Source: Lamellibrachia columna
Lineage: Eukaryota; Annelida; Polychaeta; Sabellida; Siboglinidae
Length of the DNA: 64,000 nucleotides
Assembly (NCBI GenBank): GCA_963662155.1
Contig: OY759266.1
Span: 3,884,526-3,948,525, forward strand
Reading direction: 5' to 3'
Under the pieces are notes generated by a model. The model was not told the DNA's origin. It ran no database searches and was given only the letters and a program-made list of their open reading frames with translations. This document shows, in pieces, positions 29,336-39,600 of this stretch (the stretch's first letter is position 1; each line of letters opens with the position of its first letter). The position numbers were made by a program, and so were the translations under genes.

Positions 29336-30349
29336 GATATGCAAGTCCGTCATCAATGCTAATGGAGGACACACACAATAGTTACTTCAAGCCTACTAAA
29401 GTAGGTCAAACAAACAAACTGCTAAAAAATTTGTCGCATTTTGATCCAAACTGTTGAAATCATAAACATTATTCGCGCCCGTGCTCTGGTCCACCGAAGT
29501 TTCCAGAATCACTTGACCGGCTTACATGATGACGCGTGGCGATGTTCTGTTCAACATCAATGTTCATTGGCTGGGCCGAGGAGTAGTTCTGCGTGGAGAT
29601 AAGTGCGGGTAAGAGCGCGCAACCGATAAGACCGCGCACAGCCTGTTTCGATTAGGCAAAGTCAATCGCCCTACAATGTTTTTCTATCTGGCTGTTGCTA
29701 CTAGTAGGTTTTAAAACTTAAGTTATTAGTTCCGTAGTCAAATGGCTACGGAACTGCCAAAACCATGCTTTAGCAAATGCCGTACGGGATTTTCGCCCCA
29801 GAGACGAAGAGCGGGGCGAACATTTTTGCCTAGTTTCGATATGTTACACACCAGTTAGCGCCATCAAAGTACCATTATATTGTGTGGCAATGCTGACATC
29901 CTATGCATCAGAAATTCGAACAGCGTGAAGACGAATTTGGGATTACAAGAAGTATATGAAATTTTTCGTCAAGTTTGCTGTATTTGTTTACGTTGTTCAC
30001 GCTATGATGCTTTGTGTATACTAAATCAGACTATGTATACTCGTTGCTTATTTTAAGTTAAACAAATGGCATAAACAGGGAAATCCAATGTGCTCATGCA
30101 ATATTGTTGTCAAGTTCATGACACTGCATGGCCTATATGTAGGACAAGAGAGCGCTCTTATGCTGTGCTTTTGTGTATAATAATAAAACAAAGAACCGAA
30201 TCGAATACGCACTAATTGCTCATCCTGATCATTTACGTTCCATGGCATTCAATAATGGCAATTTATGTTTTGATTTGAGGCTTAGACAAGCGATCCTGTA
30301 AGTTTATTTTAATTTACCATTTAAAATATTTAGTTTTTCGTGTTTCCAA
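29336..30349. other. Spacer
   Basis: No recognisable gene or repeat. Confidence 0.4.
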
Positions 30350-30574
30350 ATGATACATATGGACTGCTTGTTTAACAGTTCTCACGAACACCCATTATAT
30401 GCGGACCGCATAAAATGTGCGTACAAGAAGAAGGTGCTTGTCGGTGAACTAATTGCCTTCACTGGCTCCTGCGATCGATTTGCTATTATAGGGCGTATTT
30501 ACAGAGTGCACCAATGTGTTGTTATAGTGCTTCCACCTGGCGATCAGTGTAGTTTTACATGTACGAATGTATAA
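30350..30574 (+). CDS. Small hypothetical ORF
   Basis: 74 codons starting MIHMDCLFNSSHEHPLYADR, with a mixed hydrophobic/basic body (KKKVLVGELIAFTG). I do not recognise it, there is no second exon or strong start context, and it may be chance or a transposon remnant. Confidence 0.2.
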   Translation: MIHMDCLFNSSHEHPLYADRIKCAYKKKVLVGELIAFTGSCDRFAIIGRIYRVHQCVVIVLPPGDQCSFTCTNV

Positions 30575-30634
30575 AAAACCTGTTTATGCAAAATAACAAC
30601 ACAAGTCCAGCGTAGATTGAAATAGGCCAAAGAA

Positions 30635-30724
30635 TTACATTTAGATTTATTAATTAAGGAGCATGAAATTAGGCAAGCATACACCATAAAAATAAGATAC
30701 ATCCAATAATCTCAGCAAGCATGC
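30635..30724 (+). repeat. About 88-bp direct repeat, left copy
   Basis: Starts ACATTTAGATTTATTAATTA and ends CAGCAAGCATGCCGGC. Repeated at 35924-36010 with about four mismatches. The two copies bracket gypsy-2 and its upstream spacer. Confidence 0.9.
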
Positions 30725-31440
30725 CGGCCCCCAAAAGGTGTTTACACGTAATTAGTAAATCATGCCTATCAGCTACCCACTACCAGTACTATCTGTACCA
30801 CTACTGACTTATATACAATTCACATGGTATCGGTGGGGGTCACTCCGCCGTGAATTAACCATACACATACATGTACAAACAGAAAGGCTGGGGTATTCGA
30901 TCCACCAGCCAAACATGATAAATGAAAAAAGTGGGCTAACCACCCAACATTCGTGAACAAATCATAATGAAAATTGTGGAAACACAACGCACAATGTATA
31001 CAGGTGTTACATATCTAGACATTAGTCAACCAATAACTACTAACACATCAGACCGAGAGGTAGGGCCAAACAGCCACACAAATGTACTCGTAAAAAGTAC
31101 CCGCACTAAAAACCCTGTGTACACTACTGAAAACTTAGTGGAGGGAAAAGCGTTAATGCAAAACCTCGTGTACCAAACTATAACAGGGAAAAGCGTCAAA
31201 AAATTCAAAACTTTGTGAACTACCTCTCTGTCGTCAGTGTTTCACAGTGTATCCCTACATAATGCACCACTTGATTTATTTAGAAACAACTGGGTAACAA
31301 CTGTTAACACAATATTAGGGAGGGAGGGTGGGATTTTTCAAACGGATCGGAATAAACCGAACAACAAAACTGATCTTGCAATAAAATCAACAAATTCAGC
31401 GATAACGAATAATCAGTAACAATAGAAATTCGGAAGGTGA
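30725..31440. other. Spacer upstream of gypsy-2 gag
   Basis: It contains an 83-codon open frame at 30967-31218 (starts MKIVETQRTMYTGVTYLD) that I do not recognise. No 5' LTR of gypsy-2 was found here. Confidence 0.35.
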
Positions 31441-31479
31441 GAACACTCTAGAAGTTGCCTGTGTGAGCAAAATGGAGAA

Positions 31480-32250
31480 ATATATGATCCCTGAACAACT
31501 TCCCTCGATGGGCTCGCTTCAAAAAGCAGTTTAAACAGTTCCTCGATGCGAGCGAGAAGTCAGAGGCATCGGATAAAGCAAAAATAGCTATGTTATTGCG
31601 CACAATTGGCGATAAGGGTAACGACATCTTTGACAATTTCTCGTTCGAGGCGGATGCGCAGCCAACGTTTGTTGACGTCTTGGAAAAATTCGACCAGTTT
31701 TGCAAGCCGCGTGTAAGCGTGTTTACAGCAAGGCACCATGGGCATGGAGTTTTTAACTATGAAACAGAATACTCGGCCTATCGATGAGTTTCTTACGGCA
31801 TTAAAGAAGAAAGTTCAAGAGTGCACGTTTGGAGACTTGACCGACGATATGGTGTTGCATGCATTGACGCTGGGACTCGATCAAGGAAGGACGAGGCGAA
31901 GGTTATTTGAAACGGAAAATCTCACTTTGGATAAAGCTATCGGAATGTGTCGATTAGCTGAAGACACAGAAGTTGAGATGAAAAAGTTACACTTGAACGA
32001 AGAGGTTAGCGCACTGTATACGCAGAAGCCAAAGAATCGTACAAAGGTCACGAGGGGCCACACACCGCGAAAAAACGAGAATTACGTTCACGAAAAGACT
32101 GGACGTATAAGCGGCGAGAATTACATTCACGTAAAGGCTTGTCGTCGATGTGGCACTTCCCACCTTGCGAAGCAATGTCCGGCGTGGGGTAAGGAATGTT
32201 ACGCCTGCAAAAAGAAGAACCACTTCTCAAAGTTTTGCAGAACAAATTAA
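31480..32250 (+). pseudogene. gag: Gypsy-2 Gag, frameshifted
   Basis: An ATG near 31471 opens MEKYMIPEQLPSM and soon stops. The Gag-like reading (WARFKKQFKQFLDASEKSE, then TFVDVLEKFDQFCKPR) continues in another frame, and near 31740 the frame changes again into MKQNTRPIDEFLTALKKKV. The C-terminal part holds two zinc motifs, CRRCGTSHLAKQC and CYACKKKNHFSKFC. Two frame breaks plus a TAA at 32248 inactivate it. The zinc-knuckle pair and capsid-like segment identify it as Gag. Confidence 0.85.
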
Positions 32251-35200
32251 GTCCATCTAATTGGGGAAGACAGCGATTCAGACATCCTCCATATCAAAGT
32301 TGATAATATCGAGCACAAGCTGTTAGCTACTGTCAACGTTCTGACAGAGGGGCAGGTGTCCAAGCAAATTACTTGTCAACTAGACACTGCAGCCACTTGC
32401 AATGTGCTTAGTGTCAAGGATTACCACAAACTAGGTAATCCACCTCTGAAGCCAAGTCATGCCAGGCTGACAATGTATGAGGGCACCGTGGTTAGGTCCA
32501 AAGGTCGCTGCCAGCTGGAAGTATGCGATGACAAACGCAACGTACCCCTGATGTTTGAGGTGGTAGAAACCAAACATTGCTCACTACTGTCACTGGATAC
32601 ATGCCTCTATCTCAATTTGCTATCAGTGAACGAGCATGTTCATTTGGTGAACACTCGTCAGTACAGAAATGTGGATGCAATGCTGGAGGAATACACGGAC
32701 GTATTCTCTGGACTAGGGTGTCTGCCAGGAGAATATGACATAGTGGTGGACAACAGTGTCAAGCCGGTGCAGAACAGACCGCGCAAAGTGGCATATGCCC
32801 TCAAAGACGATCTGCAGAAGAAGATCACAGCTCTTGAGGAGCAGAAGGTGATTGCCAAAGTGGATATTCCAACACCTTGGATATCCAACTGCTTAGCAAT
32901 TCGCAAATCAAATGGCATGGTGCGGGTATGCATAGATCCGACCGATCTCAACAAAGCCATCCAGCGAAACCATTTCCCATTACCCACCATAGAGGAAGTT
33001 TTGCCTAAACTGAAGGACGCAAAGATCTTTTCCCTAGTGGATGCCAAGGATGGTTTCCTACAGGTGAAGCTAACGAATGAGAGTAGCTATCTGACCACTT
33101 TCTGGACCCCGTTTGGAAAGTATAGGTGGCTCCGAATGGCATTTGGTCTCACGTCCAGTCCCGAAGAATTTCAGCGTCGTCTCCAGCTCGCCTTAGATGG
33201 ACTAGATGGGATCTTCATTGTAGCAGACGATATCTTGATCATTGGTCGAGGTGAGACAGACGAGGAAGCGCGACGTGATCATGACGAAAACTTGGCCCGG
33301 TTACTTCAACGAGCAAGGGAACAAAACCTCAAATTAAACAAGGCCAAGATGAGGCTTCACTTGACTGAAATCAAGTACATCGGACACGTTCTGTCGCCAG
33401 AAGGAGTAAAAGCGGATCCTGAGAAGGTGTCAGACATCTCAAGCATGGCCACTCCAACCGATAGCGACCAAGTGCGGAGATTCCTGGGCTTCACCAATTA
33501 TCTGGCCAAGTTCTTGCCCAATCTCTCCACCATCAGTGAGCCGCTCAGACGTCTAATCCAGAAGGATGTTGAGTTCCAATGGGGACAGACCCAAGAAGAT
33601 GCGTTCCGGAAAATCAAGGAGGTTGCAACATCAGAACAGTCACTCGCGTATTACGATGTGAAGAAACCGATTGTACTGCAGTGTGATGCGAGTACGCAAG
33701 GGCTAGGCGCGAGACTGATGCAAGACGGAAAACCTGTGGCGTATGTCTCACGATCCTTGACAAAGTGTGAACAGAAGTACGCACCCATCGAGCTAGAATG
33801 CCTAGCCATTGTGTTCGCGTGTCGTAAATTCGATCAGTATATCTATGGTCACGCAGAGGTTACGATACACAGCGACCACAAACCTCTCGAAGCCATATTT
33901 CGTAAGTCGTTGCTCGAGTCTCCTAAACGCTTACAACGGATGATGCTCGCAGTACAGAGGTACAACGTGAAAGTGGAGTACAAGCCAGGCACGGAACAGC
34001 TGGTTGCAGACATGTTGTCACGTGCCCCATCATCCCGTCAACCAGTGAACGAGATGTCGACTGAACAGATTTTCCAGTGTGCGATCCAAGATGAACTGGC
34101 GGAAGAGATCGACTCGGTCGACCCACAAATGTATGTCAACGTCAGTGAGGTAAAAATCGCTAAAATTCGACAAGCGACAGCTGCGGAGGACACGTTGCAG
34201 AAAGTGATGACAACGGTTAGGTCAGGATGGCCCGAGAACAAACGAATGCTGTTGCCAGAGCTGAAACCTTATTGGACATTACGAGAAGAAATAGCAGCGA
34301 ATGATGGTATGCTGTACAAAGGACAGAGAATGGTCATTCCGAAATCTTGTCAGAAAGATATGCTGGAACGACTTCACAGCAGCCATCAGGGAATCGAAGC
34401 AACTCACCGACGAGCAAGAGATAGCATCTATTGGCCGGGAATGACAAACGACATCAAGCAGATGATCGAGAGCTGTCAAGCATGTTCGAAAGAAAAGCCA
34501 TCACAACAGAAAGAGACGCTACTAAGTCACGACCTTCTCTCGAAGCCATGGGCAAAGGTTGGGATAGACTTGTTCACGTATGCCAATGCCACTTACCTCA
34601 TCATGGTAGACTACTATTCAGATTTCTTCGAATTCACAAAACTTGTCGATCAGAGAGCGGAAACGACCATACAAGCATGCAAAGAGCAGTTTGCACGTTA
34701 TGGCGTACCACAAATTGTGCAATCAGATGGCGGACCTCAATTCATCAGTGCGGAATTCCAAGCGTTTGCAAACAACTGGGAATTCAAACACTCCATGTCA
34801 TCGCCGTATCATTCGCAATCGAATGGAAAAGCAGAATCGGCAGTCAAGATCGTGAAGAATTTTCTGAAGAAATCGGACGACCCTTTGAGAGCGGTGTTGG
34901 AGTGGAGAAACACGCCAACGTCTCAAATCAATTGCAGTCCAGTGCAACGGCTAATGCAAAGACGCACGCGGGCGTCTGTACCTCAAGCGGAGCAGTTGAT
35001 GAAACCCGTGGTACTAACGGCACGTCAAATCCTCAGACGCAAGGTGAAGAAGCAGAAAATGTCACAACAATACTACGATCGAAATGCTCGTGACTTGTCG
35101 CCGTTACGAAGAGGAACACCTGTCTTCGTGCAGTCATTGAAGAAATATGATGCAAGTAAATGGGCACAAGGGATGGTCGCGGACCAATGCAGTAACCGAT

Positions 35201-35505
35201 CGTACATCGTCGAAATCGAAGGTAGACTACTTCGACGCAATCGACGTTATCTGAGGATAGACCACACCATACGACATACTCCGTCAACTTCGACTGAGCA
35301 AGAAGGCCACAGAGATGGGACTCACAGTCCAGATACTCACGTAATACCCACAGACGAGAACACAGATTCGCGGGAATTGGAATCGTGTGAAATGCCGAGA
35401 CCTGAGCCCGTACCGACGTCTCCTGTGAAAACCAACAGCCCAGTGAAAACTCGTTCGGGCAGATTAATCAGGAACCATTGCGTTTTCGCTAAAAAGACTG
35501 AGTGA
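32251..35505 (+). CDS. pol: Gypsy-2 Pol (protease, RT, RNase H, integrase)
   Basis: Open from the codon after the Gag TAA; the first Met is at 32356. Counting from that Met: protease motif LDTAAT at 9-14 (D-T-A rather than the usual D-T/S-G); RT IVADDILIIG at 288-297; RNase H CDAST with D444 and SDHKP at 506; integrase H674/H677/C707/C710 and DD35E residues D738, D791, E827. The downstream GPY/F-like region and Ser/Thr-rich tail end KTE at 35505. About 1049 residues from the Met with no stops. A complete catalytic set suggests the inactivation of this copy is recent, or that Pol is supplied in trans. It is only distantly similar to gypsy-1 Pol. Confidence 0.95.
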   Translation, partial: VHLIGEDSDSDILHIKVDNIEHKLLATVNVLTEGQVSKQITCQLDTAATCNVLSVKDYHKLGNPPLKPSHARLTMYEGTVVRSKGRCQLEVCDDKRNVPLMFEVVETKHCSLLSLDTCLYLNLLSVNEHVHLVNTRQYRNVDAMLEEYTDVFSGLGCLPGEYDIVVDNSVKPVQNRPRKVAYALKDDLQKKITALEEQKVIAKVDIPTPWISNCLAIRKSNGMVRVCIDPTDLNKAIQRNHFPLPTIEEVLPKLKDAKIFSLVDAKDGFLQVKLTNESSYLTTFWTPFGKYRWLRMAFGLTSSPEEFQRRLQLALDGLDGIFIVADDILIIGRGETDEEARRDHDENLARLLQRAREQNLKLNKAKMRLHLTEIKYIGHVLSPEGVKADPEKVSDISSMATPTDSDQVRRFLGFTNYLAKFLPNLSTISEPLRRLIQKDVEFQWGQTQEDAFRKIKEVATSEQSLAYYDVKKPIVLQCDASTQGLGARLMQDGKPVAYVSRSLTKCEQKYAPIELECLAIVFACRKFDQYIYGHAEVTIHSDHKPLEAIFRKSLLESPKRLQRMMLAVQRYNVKVEYKPGTEQLVADMLSRAPSSRQPVNEMSTEQIFQCAIQDELAEEIDSVDPQMYVNVSEVKIAKIRQATAAEDTLQKVMTTVRSGWPENKRMLLPELKPYWTLREEIAANDGMLYKGQRMVIPKSCQKDMLERLHSSHQGIEATHRRARDSIYWPGMTNDIKQMIESCQACSKEKPSQQKETLLSHDLLSKPWAKVGIDLFTYANATYLIMVDYYSDFFEFTKLVDQRAETTIQACKEQFARYGVPQIVQSDGGPQFISAEFQAFANNWEFKHSMSSPYHSQSNGKAESAVKIVKNFLKKSDDPLRAVLEWRNTPTSQINCSPVQRLMQRRTRASVPQAEQLMKPVVLTARQILRRKVKKQKMSQQYYDRNARDLSPLRRGTPVFVQSLKKYDASKWAQGMVADQCSNRSYIVEIEGRLLRRNRRYLRIDHTIRHTPSTSTEQEGHRDGTHSPDTHVIPTDENTDSRELESCEMPRPEPVPTSPVKTNSPVKTRSGRLIRNHCVFAKKTE

Positions 35506-35778
35506 AGTTCGGACTCACGATAAATCGTGATAGTGTTATGTGTTAAGAAGACTTAGTAAAGTTCAGACATTTACATATTATAATTTTGGCAGACGGATTC
35601 AGTGCTAACCAGTTATTGTGTTAATTAGAGTAGTCTATTGAACATACGTTTTTGGACTTTAATTATTAGCTTGACTCGGTGGTAAAGACCGCGGTCATAG
35701 GAGGATCAAGTGCTAGTAACCTCTGATCCTAACGTGAGCTTTACTTTATTTGTTTCAGTATTTAGTTTAAAAAGGGAG
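35506..35778. other. Gypsy-2 3' untranslated region with purine tract
   Basis: Non-coding, ending in the purine-rich plus-strand primer AAAAAGGGAGA. Confidence 0.7.
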
Positions 35779-35925
35779 ATGTTAGAATATGTGCATTCTG
35801 ATAGTTCGATATAATTCAGACGCGCAACAAGTTATGTACGTTCTATAATGACATGCGCAGTCGAGCAGTTGCGACATCACCACCACGCCACGCTGGTTAA
35901 TAAATTTGGGTTCTCTGACATTTAG
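35779..35925 (+). repeat. Gypsy-2 3' LTR (147 bp, called from its ends)
   Basis: TGTTAGAATATG at the left edge directly follows the purine tract, and CTCTGACA lies at the right edge. It contains AATAAATTTGGG, a possible poly(A) signal. Because no partner LTR is present, the right boundary is inferred. Confidence 0.65.
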
Positions 35926-36010
35926 ATTTATTAATTAAGGAGCATGAAATTAGGCAAGCATGCACCATCAAAATAAGATGCATCCAATAATCTCAGCAAG
36001 CATGCCGGCT
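35924..36010 (+). repeat. About 88-bp direct repeat, right copy
   Basis: Partner of 30635-30724. It abuts the end of the gypsy-2 LTR. Confidence 0.9.
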
Positions 36011-36404
36011 CGAAATAGTTAACTTTGTCAGACGTTTATTCACTCAGTGACCTATGTATTATTTATTTTTGACTGATAACATATCTAACGTGAAATCCAG
36101 CGAAATCTCAAAATGAGGCAAAATCTGGCGAGAAGCAAAAACCAATAATCATAGTTTTTAGTAACTGGTAAAAACTACTTTTCGGCAGCATATTGTCGTG
36201 CGAATCGGGAATCTCGGCGATAAATCACATGTTTAACACAACTGATGCGGGTTGAAAGACGTTTGGAGGATCTTACAACTTTCTCCGCTTTCCGAGCTTC
36301 GGCCGGTTGTCCATATCCGAAAGGCGGCGACACTGGTATTTTGCTAAGCAAACTAAACTTAACGAAAACGTATTGGAGAACGCCACGTTGCATACAGGCC
36401 CAAG
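36011..36404. other. 5' flank of copy B
   Basis: Presumed promoter and 5' UTR region of the second TEX47-like gene. No TATA box, Inr or X-box was recognised. CATACAG|GCCCAAG just before the ATG could be an acceptor of a 5' UTR intron. Confidence 0.35.
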
Positions 36405-36644
36405 ATGAAACCCTCGAAAATAAAGTCAAGGGTACTGCTACAAGAACCATTAGAACATAGAGCGTTAACACTACTATGTGACCGAGATACAAACGTTCAT
36501 CGTGATTCCATTATTGGAAAAACTCTGGATACCAGTCATTCTACAATGCGCCATAGAAATATCGCCTATCTGATCCCGTATATCAACGTTCCACCAACGT
36601 CATTGTACGACGTAATCGAAGATCAAATTAAAGCAGCAAACAAG
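36405..36644 (+). CDS. TEX47-like: Copy B exon 1
   Basis: 80 codons, starting MKPSKIKSRVLLQEPLEHRA. It includes RHRNIAYLIPYINVPPTS and ends IEDQIKAANK before donor GTAATA. Phase 0. Confidence 0.72.
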
Positions 36645-39600
36645 GTAATATACGCTTGAATGTTGCGTTAGTTATGTACCTAGTGTTTTCTGCAGTCTGG
36701 TGTTTTCACTGACTTGAAAAAACGTCAGCTTCCCTTTCTCCCTCACATTTTCTAAAGCTCCGTTCAAATCGCTACGGCACAGGCGTCGGAGCGAGTACTA
36801 AGTCTAAGTAGGTATGTGACAAAAAAATTCAACCTACATGGATAGACATCAATTGAGTATCATCGTACAGAGCCTGAAAAAAACTTTAAAATGCCTTTGA
36901 GATATTTGTTCTAGGTTGAATATTAGACAAGTTATGACATTTTAAAGATTAGGTGCACCACCCGTTTTTCGGCCTTGTTTTACTAGAAAAACAAAAGAAA
37001 AGTTGTGACCTTTTGGGCCAATTATGGTTCACTTTGAGAATACAAAGTGTCACAACTGTTTTAATAGTGAAGAGATTCTTATGAAACTTTAGGGGAGATA
37101 GCCCCTTTAAAACACAAACTGTTGATGCAGTCTTCACTTAATTCATGATTTAACTAAATCATCAATTAATGATCTTAATTACTTTGATTGATAAACAATA
37201 CGCATTCATTGATAAATGAAAATATCAGAATGCAACATTTCCCCCCAATTTTTATTATAATATTTTTTTATTGCATCTATACCAAGAAATACCAAATGTG
37301 ATCATAGCACACTGTTTCTTTAGCTTTTTTCTATCTTTTTGGTAATAACTTGATGTTATTATTAATTAATAATTACCTAAATTAGTAAATATCAACCGTT
37401 TCAGGGCAGACCTGAATTCAATAAACCTCTGAAGTAAAAATCATGCAAAGTAAAGACCTGTAAGGTTCTGCATGTAAAAATATTATAATTAGGTCACCCT
37501 AAATTGCCATAATCGACTGACTCACTGGCCCATATGTGACGACACAGACGGTTTTTTTTTTATAGTTTTGATTGATTTTTGATGGGTCTTTCATGTATTT
37601 TTTCAAAACTTTACTCGATAACTACCCAGCCTAAAAACCTTGGGTAGGGTTACTATTAATATCATGAATAAGGTAGAAACAAATGTTTAGAAAGTTCAAG
37701 TAAATGTATGAAGTAATGATACATTTTTTTTTGCAGAATCAACAATCTACAAAATTAACTCAAATTCATAAAATAGAAGGTGCTAAATAATACAGCAATA
37801 AAAGCACATGGTCCCTTGTGTTTGTAAACAACAGCATCAGCCAATCACATTGCAAGAATAGGGTCACGTGACCTAAATGCCAGGAATAGCTTTATTTTTA
37901 GCATGAATAGTATCCTTCAAAATCTTCAATCATCGGCGTTACTAAGGCATTATTTTCATGAAATTCATCTGGAAACTATTAAATACACCAAAAAGAATTA
38001 TTTCGGTATGATCATGGTGGGCCACGGTCATTTAAACGATGACAAACAGAGTGGATTGTCGCTGTGAAATTCAACCCGATCAACCATTTGTCGGTTTGAC
38101 ATGAAATTTTGCTAACTCTAGAAAACAATGTGCTAATAGTTTATTTTGCCTCAGATTTGGCACACACATAGACAAGTATATGAAAATACAAATTATAAAG
38201 GTTTGAAAGAAAAATTTAGCTACCTTCAGGTAAATGGTCGATGACTTTGACAGTCAAAAACTTTAACGTAAATATTTTTTGACTTGTACAAATCGGATTG
38301 GAAATTTTTTAAAACGATGCGTCAGCGGAACATGTTAACTACATGATCACAATGAGTGTTCTCCGGGAGCTCCTGAAATACGCCAGCCAAACGCGCAGCA
38401 AAAAACACGGTCACCGGGCGAACGAACGAGCACGGAAATCGACATCGCGGCCAAAGCGATTAGCGCGTATGTAGGCCGATTGTCGCGTACCTAGTCTAAG
38501 TCTATGTTCTTCACAGCAAAATTAAACAGGGCTAACTCCATATAAATGTCCGCCTATTTAGCCCTGTTGAAGATACGTCCCTGTAACCTGGTCGTTTAAT
38601 TCTTTGTTTGGTACAAATAGACTTGCGTCATCTAATTTTATATTTGGTAAAAGTAGACTTCTTGTTGACTAGCTTATCCGCTAATCTGCTGGCATAGCCA
38701 TAGGCCATGGCATAGGCATAGCCATTGGCCATGCCCATGGCATAGCCATAGGCATAGGCATAGGCATAGGTATAGGTATAGGCATAGGCATAGTCTAGTG
38801 AAGTATTTCAGCATATATTTTATGTATGGCAAGGCCAAGGATACTTGATGCAATCAAACGAGGGATTGTCCATGAAGTTAATTCCCTTGGTTTTTCAAAC
38901 GACAATGTAGAACTCAAATGTCAGGAACGACACACCCAGTTTTCAAAAATAAATAAAAAATAACCTGTTGCACACATTTTGAAAGGCAAAGCTAATTTAT
39001 TTTCATTGCAAGATTGCTGTGCACGCAATGTTTTTCTAAGCACAATTGTTTTTTTAGTTTTGAAATTATTCTCACAGGCAAACAATGCAAACAACAACAA
39101 TTAGTTATCTAGTGCTATCTCTTTATTATATTCACCATCATCCAATCAAAACCACTTATTTTATTCATTCCATTCAAATGTTATAAAAAAAATTAAGAGT
39201 GAGGCTAAGTCACAACCTTTTAAGAATTGTTCGGATAAATGTATGTCCATACGTACAATCGTACATACATGTATGCATAGACAGCTTGGATGTTGACAGA
39301 AAGATTTACTACACCGCATGGTGCTTGTAACAGACATAGATGTGACAAAACGTCGAAGACTTGGAGGTAAGTCATGCTAAAGGTGGAAAAAATAAATTAT
39401 GTTAACACCAGAGAGTTACACAGTTTGTAGCCAATAATTCAGGTACTGGTTCTGATGTAGGGGAAGTGGGGCATATTTACAAACGGGGTCATGTGCACAG
39501 CCTTGGGCATGTCCACAGCCTGGGGCATGCCCGCAGCGTGAGGCATGTCTGCAGCCGGGGGGCATGTGTGCAGTCTGGAGCATGTCTGCAGCCTGGGGCA

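Larger units (their letters stand above)
31440..35925 (+). mobile_element. Gypsy-2: Ty3/gypsy element, 5' LTR missing
   Basis: Gag remnant at about 31480-32250, Pol at 32251-35505, a non-coding 3' region, a purine tract AAAAAGGGAGA at about 35768-35778, then a 3' LTR 35779-35925 that begins TGTTAGAATATG and ends CTCTGACA. No matching 5' LTR or primer-binding site is visible upstream. The element is thus 5'-truncated or rearranged, although Pol is fully open. Confidence 0.85.

Noticed and set aside
36245..36460. 71-codon ORF overlapping copy B exon 1 in another frame
   Set aside because: The frame used by the TEX47-like motifs and by the splice donor at 36644 is the 36405 frame; the other is a shadow.
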